From positions 1-50,176 of the forward strand of contig DFKZ01000007.1 of NCBI GenBank assembly GCA_002373975.1: a stretch of DNA of 50,176 nt, given 5' to 3'. The notes under the pieces are model-generated. The model had not been told where the DNA came from. It did no database searches and was given only the letters and a program-made list of their open reading frames with translations. Source of the stretch: Lachnospiraceae bacterium UBA3632 (GTDB lineage: Bacteria; Bacillota; Clostridia; Lachnospirales; Lachnospiraceae). Positions 18,053-26,227 of the stretch are shown here, one piece after another (position 1 is the stretch's first letter; every line of letters starts with the position of its first letter). Both the position numbers and the translations under genes were made by a program.

Positions 18053-18233
18053 GGCAAACCTCCTAGTATGATATTATTCTAACACGCAGACACTTCTTTG
18101 TAAGTAGTTTTTAGGTCAAAACAAGGTCATTTTTATATGGTTAAAACAGTGCTTTTGTGGTATAACTTTGTAAGATGATCCGTGAAAGATCGCAGACCGT
18201 ACCCTGCATAGCGGTGCGGACCGGAGGTTTGAT

Positions 18234-19169
18234 GTGCTTGAAATAATACTTGATTCTCTGCTGGATGCGGTGATAGATACGGCAAAGCTTGCGCCCTTTT
18301 TGTTCCTCACATATCTTGCGATGGAATGGCTCGAGCACCGTACTGAAGAAAAAACAAAAAGAGCTGTGGAAAAGGCCGGTCTCTCAGGGCCCTTATGGGG
18401 CGGACTTCTGGGCGTTGTGCCTCAGTGTGGTTTTTCCGCAGCGGCAGCCAGCCTTTATGCGGGCCGCGTTATCACAGTCGGAACCCTTATAGCAGTCTTT
18501 CTTTCCACATCCGATGAAATGCTTCCGATACTTTTATCTTCCGGAATAAACAACTGGCCTATGATGCTGAAGATACTCGCAGTCAAAATGATCTACGGCA
18601 TTGCCGTGGGCTTTGGAATAGATGCCCTTCACAGGTTACTTGTACAAAAGGGAGTTCTGGCAAAAAGAAGAATGCTTCCTGCTTCAACAGACAAAAAGAT
18701 CCTTGAGGAGGAGCCCGGCACCGAGCACATCAAGGATCTTTGCGAACAGGATAAATGCCATTGTGACAAGGGTGCAAAGGGAATCTTCAAATCCGCCCTT
18801 ATTCACACCCTGCAGATATTACTTTATATTTTCATCATTACTCTGGCACTTAACATTATCATGGAATACGGCGGAGAAGCACTCCTTAGCAGCGCTTTTA
18901 CCGACTATCCCATACTTCAGTCAATTATAGCCGGCGCCGTCGGACTGATCCCCAACTGTGCCGCTTCCGTTGTGATCACACAGCTTTACCTTGAAGGGAT
19001 TATCGGTACGGGAGCTTTGCTGTCAGGATTAATGGTAGGCGCAGGCACAGGTCTTCTGATCCTGTTCAGATCAAACCGGGGTCTTATTAGCAACCTTAAA
19101 GTCGTAGGAGTTCTTTACATTACCGGAGTTGCGGGAGGATTCTTATTCGGCCTGTTACCCCTCCTGTAG
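18234..19169 (+). CDS. DUF2899-type metal efflux permease (putative arsenic or manganese transporter)
   Basis: The 311-residue membrane protein has two repeated halves carrying PQCGFS (about 63-68) and PNCAAS (about 239-244), plus STSDEMLPI. These are hallmarks of the family annotated as putative arsenic efflux or putative manganese transporter. Between the halves is a cytoplasmic Cys/His-rich stretch (CEQDKCHCDK, about 168-177) that could bind metal. The start is GTG, with GGAGG seven bases upstream; the ATG two bases earlier is in another frame. I see no manganese riboswitch in the leader. Its last 15 bases overlap the end of the convergent HD-GYP gene. Confidence 0.8.
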   Translation: MLEIILDSLLDAVIDTAKLAPFLFLTYLAMEWLEHRTEEKTKRAVEKAGLSGPLWGGLLGVVPQCGFSAAAASLYAGRVITVGTLIAVFLSTSDEMLPILLSSGINNWPMMLKILAVKMIYGIAVGFGIDALHRLLVQKGVLAKRRMLPASTDKKILEEEPGTEHIKDLCEQDKCHCDKGAKGIFKSALIHTLQILLYIFIITLALNIIMEYGGEALLSSAFTDYPILQSIIAGAVGLIPNCAASVVITQLYLEGIIGTGALLSGLMVGAGTGLLILFRSNRGLISNLKVVGVLYITGVAGGFLFGLLPLL

Positions 19170-20873
19170 TTGCCTGTAGTACTCTTCAAGCCTCGGTCTT
19201 GCCTTCTCGTAGGCGGACTTTAACCTGGGATCGAACTGGGTCCCCATCCCCTCCATGATTATCCTGTCGGCTTTCTCAAAATCGAAAGCCTCTTTGTATA
19301 CTCTCTTGCTCACAAGGGCATCATACACATCTGCGATGGCCATGATCCTTGCCTCCAGCGGTATCTGCTCGCCTGAAAGCTTTTCGGGATATCCGGAGCC
19401 GTCCCATCTCTCATGGTGATAATGTGCCACATTTTCAGCCACAGTCTTGAAGGACACATCATCCGTGTTCGCCAGTATCTCGTGGATAACACGGGCGCCT
19501 TCGGCGGCGTGAGTCTTCATTTTCTCATATTCCTCGGGAGTGAATTTTCCCGGCTTTCGAAGGATCTCATCATCTACGGCTATCTTTCCCAGATCATGCA
19601 TGGGTGCCGCTTTTATCACATCTTTGCAGAATTCTTCAGGCAGTTTTCCCACTCCCACCTTGGATATCTCATCTATAAGGATCCTTACGCCTTCGCTGGT
19701 GCGCTTGATATGACCGCCTGTGGAATTGTCGCGGCTTTCTACGAGCATCGCCATGCTAACGATCAGGTTATCATGCATCTCCACGATGTGCTCTGTCTTT
19801 TCCTCGACCTCGTTCTGGAGTTTATCTTTGTAGTTATCCAGGAATCTGATAAGCTGCCTGTTGGCTGTATCATCAACATAGGTAACGATATATCCTCTCT
19901 TGCGTTTTCCTTCATATAGATAATTGACGGTGACATTGTATATCCTGTCCTTTTCATGGTTCCCGTCCTTATCGTGAACAGTGTAGATAGCGGTGTTCTT
20001 TTCCTCATTATTTCTGAAATTATCCAGATAATGACGTATCTTTCTCTGCTCGGGATCGTATCCGAAAAGGGAGTCAACATGGATATTCTTAAGCCCCGGA
20101 ATGATCTCCTTGGCCACATCATTACTTCCCAGATACCTGAGCCGGAAATCGAAGGACATATATCCCACCTTCTGCTCCTGAACATAGGAATCAATAACGG
20201 TCTCGCTCACATCATAAAGGTTCACTCTGTATGCGATAAGCAGGTAAACCAGCTGTGCAATAACGTATCCCAGCGGAACCAGATCAACGTTTTTAATGAG
20301 CGTTCTGCCTGCAAAGAAGGACAAAACACAGATCACATCTGGGATAAACAGAAGGTAAAGCACTCTCCTCGGCGCCTGATTCTTTTTTATCAATGCATAA
20401 ATGATAGCGATCACGCTGGTGATGAAGTACAGACCGATCTCGATATAAAACAGTGTGTGCACAAAGCCGTATTCCTTGGTGACTATACGTACTCCGTCCA
20501 CTATATCAAACGAAATGTTTTTATAAAACCGAGTGCCCTTACCTATGGAAAGAATGAACGCATACATGATCGCACTCTGGGCAAACAGTATCACCCTTGC
20601 TATATTTCCTATCTCGATCCTGCACATATTAAAGATGCTGAACAGAATGAAAAGCTGCAAAAAACAGCCTCCCAGATAAATGATCTGCGTGGCTCTGATG
20701 CTGCCCTCGATACTCACCGCGAGTTCAGACATTACATAACCTATACATGCTATGGGGACCAGTGTGAAAATAATGGTAAAATTGACATCAAAATGCTTGT
20801 GCCACATGTAAATATAAATTGCGGTACAAACGAGAGAAGCAGCAAGCAGCATTATATAGAAAACTAATGTCAC
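19155..20873 (-). CDS. Membrane-anchored HD-GYP phosphodiesterase
   Basis: The 572-residue protein has an N-terminal block of about seven membrane helices (1-220, like the 7TM region of some histidine kinases), a PAS-like linker (about 230-340) and a C-terminal HD-GYP domain (about 365-560). The metal-binding and signature motifs are MHDLGK, HAAEGARVI, HYHHERWDGSGYP and IADVYDAL. HD-GYP domains hydrolyse cyclic-di-GMP or related dinucleotides, so this is likely a signal-responsive phosphodiesterase. Its ATG overlaps the DUF1700 stop by four bases. Confidence 0.88.
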   Translation of the reverse strand: MTLVFYIMLLAASLVCTAIYIYMWHKHFDVNFTIIFTLVPIACIGYVMSELAVSIEGSIRATQIIYLGGCFLQLFILFSIFNMCRIEIGNIARVILFAQSAIMYAFILSIGKGTRFYKNISFDIVDGVRIVTKEYGFVHTLFYIEIGLYFITSVIAIIYALIKKNQAPRRVLYLLFIPDVICVLSFFAGRTLIKNVDLVPLGYVIAQLVYLLIAYRVNLYDVSETVIDSYVQEQKVGYMSFDFRLRYLGSNDVAKEIIPGLKNIHVDSLFGYDPEQRKIRHYLDNFRNNEEKNTAIYTVHDKDGNHEKDRIYNVTVNYLYEGKRKRGYIVTYVDDTANRQLIRFLDNYKDKLQNEVEEKTEHIVEMHDNLIVSMAMLVESRDNSTGGHIKRTSEGVRILIDEISKVGVGKLPEEFCKDVIKAAPMHDLGKIAVDDEILRKPGKFTPEEYEKMKTHAAEGARVIHEILANTDDVSFKTVAENVAHYHHERWDGSGYPEKLSGEQIPLEARIMAIADVYDALVSKRVYKEAFDFEKADRIIMEGMGTQFDPRLKSAYEKARPRLEEYYRQLQEG

Positions 20874-21505
20874 GCCTGTGCACCCCCTTCCTTAAGGACG
20901 GGAGCTTTCTTCTTGCCCACGAAGATGGATTTTACTCCCAGCGCTATTCGTTTCATAAGCCTCACAGTACCGCGGGTTGCCGCAACAGAAGCGAAAACGA
21001 GTGCTATGACAAGCCCTGCAAGAAAGATTGCCACTCCCAGTACAAGGAGTGCCTCCGGATTTCTGCCTTGAACAAACATATACACCGTTCCGGGGATTCC
21101 CGACAACGAAACAAGTGCAAAGGCTATAACCACGATATAAAGAGACAGCACCAATGCCCACAGCACGATATAGAGTGCCAGGATCAGTGCAAACAGGATG
21201 ATCCATACAGGGAATAATGCTATGAGAGTTATCACCTTTCCGGTATTTCGTTTTTTCCCTTCCGAGCCGGCATTACTCTGATTGACCTTATGTTCAATGA
21301 GCTTGGAAAGCGGGATCTCGGCCATTATCTGATCGGCCACGGAATCTACGCTTCCGATACTTTCCACGGCATCCTCCTCGCTCATCCCCTCTTCAATACG
21401 GTCATCGATTATCTCATTATAAAAGGATACACGGCCCTCGATTTCATCTTCCGGCAGCCCTGATATCTTTTTTCTGAGCTTTTCGCTAAATTCTTCCCTG
21501 GTCAT
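20870..21505 (-). CDS. DUF1700 (HAAS-type) membrane protein
   Basis: The 211-residue protein starts with the DUF1700 motif (TREEFSEKLRKKISGLPEDE, later YNEIIDDRIEEGMSEEDAV) and continues with about three to four membrane helices (90-190). I set the start at the ATG at 21505, which has AGAAGG eight bases upstream; the ATG at 21511 is too close to it. In Firmicutes such proteins often sit with a PadR regulator and a DUF4097 protein; neither is here. It lies 42 bases after the LRR lipoprotein gene and is coupled to the HD-GYP gene. Confidence 0.85.
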   Translation of the reverse strand: MTREEFSEKLRKKISGLPEDEIEGRVSFYNEIIDDRIEEGMSEEDAVESIGSVDSVADQIMAEIPLSKLIEHKVNQSNAGSEGKKRNTGKVITLIALFPVWIILFALILALYIVLWALVLSLYIVVIAFALVSLSGIPGTVYMFVQGRNPEALLVLGVAIFLAGLVIALVFASVAATRGTVRLMKRIALGVKSIFVGKKKAPVLKEGGAQA

Positions 21506-21547
21506 ACACATGTCCTTCTTACGGCTTATTGTATATATAGCAATCTG

Positions 21548-23419
21548 CTATTTTGCTTCCAGATACAGGCATTCCTCGGAATCTGTGTGGAACACCACTT
21601 CTTCCTTGGATCCATCAGGTCTGGTCATAGTTGCATAGAGCTGATCGTCGCTGTCAAAACCCTTTTTGTATTTCAGCTCGGTGACCACTCCGCCGCGGCA
21701 GAAGAAGCCCTCCGTCTTCACAACCTGTTCATCCTCTTCATAGGCATTGGGATCGGCGGAGTAGGGAACTGCAAGAAGTTCACGCCCGTTGACCTTTACG
21801 TGGATAAGTGACTCATCAAGAAGCAGCGCCACATCGGCCATATATCCGCCGCCCACATAATCAAATCCTGTAAGGGCCATCGTCCAATAATAGGGTTCAT
21901 CCTTTAACAGATCATCTCCGTCTTCGTCAGCTCCGGCATCATATTTTGACACCTCTTCTTTCCATGCATCTGCGATCTTCCTCGTGGATGCGGGTGCGGA
22001 AACCTCGCAGCCCTCCGGGAAGCTGGGTTTATCTTCACCGGCATCGTAATAATCGGGGATATCTCCGGTAAATACTGCCTCCTTTAAAGCATCACAGTTT
22101 CCAAACGCTTCCTCTCCGATGCAACAGATATCCTTTCCGAAGGTAACCTTTGAAATAAGAGGGCAGTTAGCGAAAGCTCTGTCTCCGACGTAAGTCATCT
22201 TCTCGGGAAAAACTATCTCTCCGGCCAGAGAGGAACAGTTCGCAAAGGCATAATCCTTGATGTGCCTCAGTGAATCAGGGAAGTTCTTTACGGATGTGAT
22301 GCCTGTGCAGCCTCCGAAGCTGCCGCTTCCGATGGACTCAAGGCCCTCCGGCAGCACCAGCTCTCCGGTAAAACCTGTGGATGAAAATGCACTGTCGCCT
22401 ATGACCACAAGGGAGTCAGGGAGCTTAAGCTCGCCTGTCATTCCCGTGCAGTTAGAAAAGGCATCGTGAACTATACATTTAAGTCCTTCGGGAAGCTTTA
22501 GGGAAGTAAAGCCCTTGCAGCTCTGAAATGCAGAATTGTCGATAAGAGTGACGCTGTCGGGGATCACCAGGTCGCCTTTAAGGTTCTCGCAGTTAATCGA
22601 GTAAACCCCTATATATTCAAGTCCCTCCGGCAGGGAGAGTATCCCGTCAAACCCGCAGTCTGTAAAGGCATGCATGCCTATGGACTTAACTCCCTCGTGA
22701 ATGATAAGATCCCCTTTGAAATTCTTGCAGCTTGAAAATGTTGAAGCCTCTATTGCAGAAAGATTTTTAGAAAGAGTAAGCGTGCCGTCAAAACCGCACT
22801 CGGCAAAAGTAAAATCGCCGATAGATGTGACTGAATCGGGTATCACCAGATCACCCTTTAGATTCTCACATCTGTTAAATGCGCATCTGCCTATGGTTTC
22901 CAGGCCATCCGGCAGCTCCAACGTGCAGCCCAGCCCGGTCATTTCACTAAAGGTCTCGTCACCTATTGTCTTTAAGGATTTTGAAAGCTTGATGGATTTA
23001 AAACCGGTGCATCTTTCAAAAGCATAGCTACCGATCGTTTCCACACCGTCGGGGATCACAAGATCTCCTTTCAGACCATCGCAGCCGTAAAATGCAAAGT
23101 CTTCGATTTCCTTAAGGCTCTCGGGCAGAACAAGCTCTCCCGTCAGATCATGATTTGAATAAAAGGCATTTCGAACGATAGATGTGATGCCCTCGGAGAT
23201 CACCAGCTTTTTGATCTTATAATCGGACCAGAGGAATTTCTCTCCTTCCATAGGACCGGTCCCGGTTATGGTTAAAGTAGCTGTCCTTTTGTCGTACTGC
23301 CAGGTGATGTCTTTACCGCAGGTTCCCTGCGTGGCATTGCCTTTGCGATCTTTGTTTGTGCAGCCGAACAGACCAAACAGCATAGCCACCCCCAGTAACA
23401 AAACAAGCGTTTTTTTCAT
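21548..23419 (-). CDS. BspA-type leucine-rich-repeat lipoprotein
   Basis: The 623-residue protein has a lipoprotein signal with lipobox LFGC (cleavage before Cys20) and then about sixteen repeats of the BspA/LRR_5 type (for example LKGDLVIPDSVTSIGDFTFA). They are followed by a C-terminal non-repeat domain (about 490-623). It should be tethered to the outer face of the membrane and may bind host or plant polymers or other proteins. AGGAG precedes the start. It heads the operon with DUF1700 and HD-GYP. Confidence 0.87.
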   Translation of the reverse strand: MKKTLVLLLGVAMLFGLFGCTNKDRKGNATQGTCGKDITWQYDKRTATLTITGTGPMEGEKFLWSDYKIKKLVISEGITSIVRNAFYSNHDLTGELVLPESLKEIEDFAFYGCDGLKGDLVIPDGVETIGSYAFERCTGFKSIKLSKSLKTIGDETFSEMTGLGCTLELPDGLETIGRCAFNRCENLKGDLVIPDSVTSIGDFTFAECGFDGTLTLSKNLSAIEASTFSSCKNFKGDLIIHEGVKSIGMHAFTDCGFDGILSLPEGLEYIGVYSINCENLKGDLVIPDSVTLIDNSAFQSCKGFTSLKLPEGLKCIVHDAFSNCTGMTGELKLPDSLVVIGDSAFSSTGFTGELVLPEGLESIGSGSFGGCTGITSVKNFPDSLRHIKDYAFANCSSLAGEIVFPEKMTYVGDRAFANCPLISKVTFGKDICCIGEEAFGNCDALKEAVFTGDIPDYYDAGEDKPSFPEGCEVSAPASTRKIADAWKEEVSKYDAGADEDGDDLLKDEPYYWTMALTGFDYVGGGYMADVALLLDESLIHVKVNGRELLAVPYSADPNAYEEDEQVVKTEGFFCRGGVVTELKYKKGFDSDDQLYATMTRPDGSKEEVVFHTDSEECLYLEAK

Positions 23420-23460
23420 TGTGTGGATCTCCTGTGTAGGGATTTGCGAACACCATTCAA

Positions 23461-23488
23461 ATTATAACAAAAAAAAGGAAAAAAACAA
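23461..23488 (-). promoter_or_regulatory. Promoter of the LRR lipoprotein operon
   Basis: TATAAT (23466-23461) on the minus strand is preceded by TTGTTT (23488-23483) with a 16-base T-rich spacer, about 40 bases before the LRR start. The -35 box abuts the palindromic repeat block. Confidence 0.5.
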
Positions 23489-23771
23489 AGGATTACTGCG
23501 AATGCAAGATGCAAAAGCTCGAAAATGCTTCGCATTTCCTCATATCTGCGATGATTGAACCATCCTCGATTTCGCTACGCTTCATCTCGGTCGTTTCAAC
23601 CATCCTCGATTCTGCAGGATTAAGGATTACTGCGAATGCAAGATGCAAGCTCGAAAATGCTTCGCATTTCCTCGCTCGCATCTTGCATTCCAATGAATTG
23701 CAGTATATAAAAAGAGTTCCTCGAGCAAGCTCGGGAACTCTTTCCATAAACTGCAATTCGCAGTAATCCTT
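23488..23771. repeat. Palindromic repeat block with two direct copies and a flanking inverted copy
   Basis: AAGGATTACTGCGAATGCAA and the sequence that follows begin at 23488 and again at 23622, about 55 bases nearly identical. The end of the block (23756-23771) is the reverse complement of the first 16 bases. The second copy forms a long hairpin, GAATGCAAGATGC (23634-23646) pairing with 23678-23690, with further pairing inward to GAAAATGC/GCATTTC. CCATCCTCGATT occurs twice at about 23570-23612. Small open frames on both strands here look like by-products of the repeat. It lies between the LRR operon and rpsI and includes the rpsI terminator. Confidence 0.65.
23709..23743 (-). terminator. Terminator of the rplM-rpsI operon
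   Basis: AAAGAGTTCC (23711-23720) pairs with GGAACTCTTT (23734-23743), and CGAGC pairs with GCTCG inside with a single bulged base. On the minus strand the stem ends in five Ts. It lies about 30 bases after the rpsI stop. Confidence 0.75.
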
Positions 23772-24165
23772 ATCTTTTCGAAAATTGAGGCGCTCTTCTT
23801 GCGGCTTTGAGACCGTACTTCTTTCTCTCCTTCATACGAGGATCTCTGGTGAGGAATCCTTCCTTCTTGAGGAGAGGTCTGTAGTCTGCATCTGCCTCGA
23901 GGAGTGCTCTGGAGAGGCCGTGGCGGATAGCGCCTGCCTGACCGGTAACTCCGCCGCCCTTAACGGTAACGGTGATGTCAAACTTTCCTTCTGTCTCGGT
24001 AGCAACAAGGGGCTGACGAACAACCATCTTTAAGGTCTCAAGTCCGAAGTACTCGTCAATGTCTCTCTTGTTGATAGTGATCTTTCCTTTTCCGGGAGTG
24101 ATGTATACTCTTGCAACAGAGCTCTTTCTTCTTCCGGTTCCATAATATCTTTCTGACTTAGCCAT
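23770..24165 (-). CDS. rpsI: 30S ribosomal protein S9
   Basis: The 131-residue protein starts SERYYGTGRRKSSVARVY and ends GLKAARRAPQFSKR, the diagnostic ends of bacterial S9, whose C-terminal tail reaches the ribosomal P site. Length is normal. GGAGG precedes the start, and rplM ends 13 bases upstream, the standard rplM-rpsI operon. Confidence 0.98.
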   Translation of the reverse strand: MAKSERYYGTGRRKSSVARVYITPGKGKITINKRDIDEYFGLETLKMVVRQPLVATETEGKFDITVTVKGGGVTGQAGAIRHGLSRALLEADADYRPLLKKEGFLTRDPRMKERKKYGLKAARRAPQFSKR

Positions 24166-24178
24166 TATTTAAACCTCC

Positions 24179-24607
24179 TTAGAATACAAGCTCTTCAGGC
24201 TTCTGAGCAGTATGAGGATGCTCAGCTCCTGCGTAAACATGAAGCTTTGTGTACATCTGTCTTCCTAAAGGTCCCTTGGGAAGCATACCCTTAACTGCAA
24301 GCTCGATAACCTCTGTAGGGCTGTTTGCAAGCTTATCTCTAAGGCTCTCTTCCTTCATTCCTCCGACATAATCAGAGTGATGATAATAAATCTTCTGATC
24401 AAGCTTCTTACCTGTTACCTTGATCTTGTCAGCGTTTACAACGATAACGTAATCGCCCATGTCAAGAAAAGGAGTGTAGGTGGGCTTGTTCTTTCCTCTT
24501 AATACCTTTGCAACTTCTGCTGCAAGACGTCCAAGAGTCTTATTTGTAGCGTCTACGACATACCATTTTCTCTCGATGTCTTTAGCGCTCGGCATATAAG
24601 TCTTCAT
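24179..24607 (-). CDS. rplM: 50S ribosomal protein L13
   Basis: The 142-residue product matches L13 (WYVVDATNKTLGRLAAEVAK; GDYVIVVNADKIKVTGKK; MLPKGPLGRQMYTKLHVYAG). I use the ATG at 24607, with GGAGG eight bases upstream. The longer open frame reaching 24685 would add residues absent from the family and lacks a binding site. The gene has its own strong promoter and a long leader. Confidence 0.98.
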   Translation of the reverse strand: MKTYMPSAKDIERKWYVVDATNKTLGRLAAEVAKVLRGKNKPTYTPFLDMGDYVIVVNADKIKVTGKKLDQKIYYHHSDYVGGMKEESLRDKLANSPTEVIELAVKGMLPKGPLGRQMYTKLHVYAGAEHPHTAQKPEELVF

Positions 24608-24803
24608 CGTATTTCCTCCAAAAGTGATCATGCAATCCGCGAACCGCTCCGCGTCATGCTTCGCTCCATATATTAAATGAAACAATTCATCCCATCATTT
24701 TGCGATAAAAGCGGATGTCCGGGCCGTCTCCTATCTGATGAGAGGGGCTAAGATCTTCGGGGCGCGGGTTGGGAGCCTGCGTTTATCCTAAATCGTCGCA
24801 CAT
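24608..24803 (-). promoter_or_regulatory. Long 5' leader of rplM
   Basis: From the predicted start of transcription near 24803 to the rplM ATG lie about 195 bases with no gene. GC-rich blocks (around 24640-24660 and 24720-24780) can form local stems, including GCATGA near 24660 with TCATGC near 24630. L13 operons in Firmicutes often carry an autoregulatory leader bound by L13; I cannot match this sequence to that family by eye. Confidence 0.4.
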
Positions 24804-24809
24804 TCAAGG

Positions 24810-24838
24810 ATTTTACAATAATGCAAGTCTGTTGTCAA
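24810..24838 (-). promoter_or_regulatory. Strong promoter of rplM-rpsI
   Basis: On the minus strand a perfect TTGACA (24838-24833) and TAAAAT (24815-24810) are separated by 17 bases. It is the best housekeeping promoter in the window, fitting a ribosomal protein operon. Confidence 0.8.
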
Positions 24839-24904
24839 GCAGATTTCAGCGGTTTTTCACATTTTTTGAGCTTTTTGTCCAAAAGCACAATTTCCGCCCT
24901 GATA

Positions 24905-26203
24905 CTACTTTCCTGAAACGATGATACCGTCCACGGCAATATAAGGCATAACGCTGTCTCCGCTGCAGGTAAGCTCCTTTGAGATCGCACGGATATTTTT
25001 GACCACTTCGCCGAGATTACCGTTTACCATGGTCTCGGTGACAGCACCTTTTACTTTTCCGTTTTCTATAAGGAAGCTGTTCTTTGCCACGCCTGAAAAT
25101 TCTCCGTTTGCTCCCGGCTGACCACCCGAGAATCCGCTCATCAAAAGGCCTTTGTCAACGGATGCTATGATCTCGTCAATGCTCTTGTCACCGGGTTCAA
25201 CGACCATTGCTCCGCCCGTATTCTTAACAACGGGGCGTCCCGTCTTATTTGAAGCGTAGAGTCCCAGGCGGTGGGTCTTAAGCACACCCTTTTCGATGAG
25301 CGTAACATCCTCTGCCCTGAATCCGTCCTGAGTTCCTCTCTCACCCATAACTATTCTTTCATCATAAGGCTTAAGCGCCACTGTCAGCTTTTCGCTTGCC
25401 ACCTGTTCACCCACCTTGTCAAGCCACATGGATGTGCCGTCTATTACCACGCCGTCGCTGATATAGTTTCCTATGACCATATACAGGAAATTCTCGGCGC
25501 AGCCGGGTGTGAGTATCACGGTTCCCTCAAATTTGCCTTCAAGGCTTTCGGGATGAATGCTCTTACTTATACTGTCAAGGCATCTGCGCATCTCGCCAAG
25601 CTCTATGAAGGGAGTATCCAGATCCTTGGCTGTGAATCCCGCTCCATCGATCCCGGTTGTGGCTTCTCCGTCGCTTGCACACACCCCCGCATAGAAACTG
25701 TATTCTCCGGTAAATGCCTCAAATTCGGTTCCGTTGGTATTTCTGGATATCCAGTTATTTCTGTCGTAGGAGCCGATGGCCTGCATCACCTTTACCTGCG
25801 GATATTCTTTCTTAACCGCTGCCAGAAATTCCTTTATCCTCTCTATGAATCTGTCCATGTCGGGCTCATAGATCCCCTGACGGAACACATCTTTTCCCTG
25901 ATCCGGTGCAAAATCGTGACAGGGGTCTTCGGGGGAGGATTCCGCCGCGCTCACGCCGTCATCCGCAAGCTTTTTCAGAGCCTCTTCGCTCAGATCGTTT
26001 CCGCTTGCATTTCCCATCTTATTGTCCTTAAACACTTTGATGGAGGCATAATTGTTGAAGACGGTCCTCATAAGTTTGAACTCATCGTTTTCTACATTGA
26101 GCTCCTGCTTTTCGGATTTTACAAGTGTGTATGTATACTTTTCCAGCTTTTTATCCTTAAGGATCCCATCAAACAGATCCACTATTTCTCTTATCTCACT
26201 CAT
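24905..26203 (-). CDS. tldE: TldE/PmbA-family protein, inactive partner of TldD
   Basis: The 432-residue protein belongs to the TldD/PmbA (U62) family. It lacks the HExxxH zinc motif of its neighbour, as TldE normally does, and keeps conserved parts such as SFYAGVCASDGEATTG, GFRAEDVTLIEKGV and FSGGQPGANGEFSGVAKN. In Escherichia coli TldD and TldE form a heterodimeric protease that trims unfolded peptides and modified microcins. It follows tldD by 24 bases and is the last gene of the ten-gene run. A short GCTTTT/AAAAGC hairpin follows its stop, but without a T run. Confidence 0.92.
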   Translation of the reverse strand: MSEIREIVDLFDGILKDKKLEKYTYTLVKSEKQELNVENDEFKLMRTVFNNYASIKVFKDNKMGNASGNDLSEEALKKLADDGVSAAESSPEDPCHDFAPDQGKDVFRQGIYEPDMDRFIERIKEFLAAVKKEYPQVKVMQAIGSYDRNNWISRNTNGTEFEAFTGEYSFYAGVCASDGEATTGIDGAGFTAKDLDTPFIELGEMRRCLDSISKSIHPESLEGKFEGTVILTPGCAENFLYMVIGNYISDGVVIDGTSMWLDKVGEQVASEKLTVALKPYDERIVMGERGTQDGFRAEDVTLIEKGVLKTHRLGLYASNKTGRPVVKNTGGAMVVEPGDKSIDEIIASVDKGLLMSGFSGGQPGANGEFSGVAKNSFLIENGKVKGAVTETMVNGNLGEVVKNIRAISKELTCSGDSVMPYIAVDGIIVSGK

Positions 26204-26227
26204 CTTTTTTTCCTTTCCGTTTTCGAG

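Noticed and set aside
18053..18233. Manganese riboswitch (yybP-ykoY) upstream of the permease
   Set aside because: The conserved junction sequence is missing on the plus strand.
23493..23766. Small open frames of 85-96 residues on both strands
   Set aside because: They arise from the palindromic repeat; their peptides repeat each other and have no start signals.
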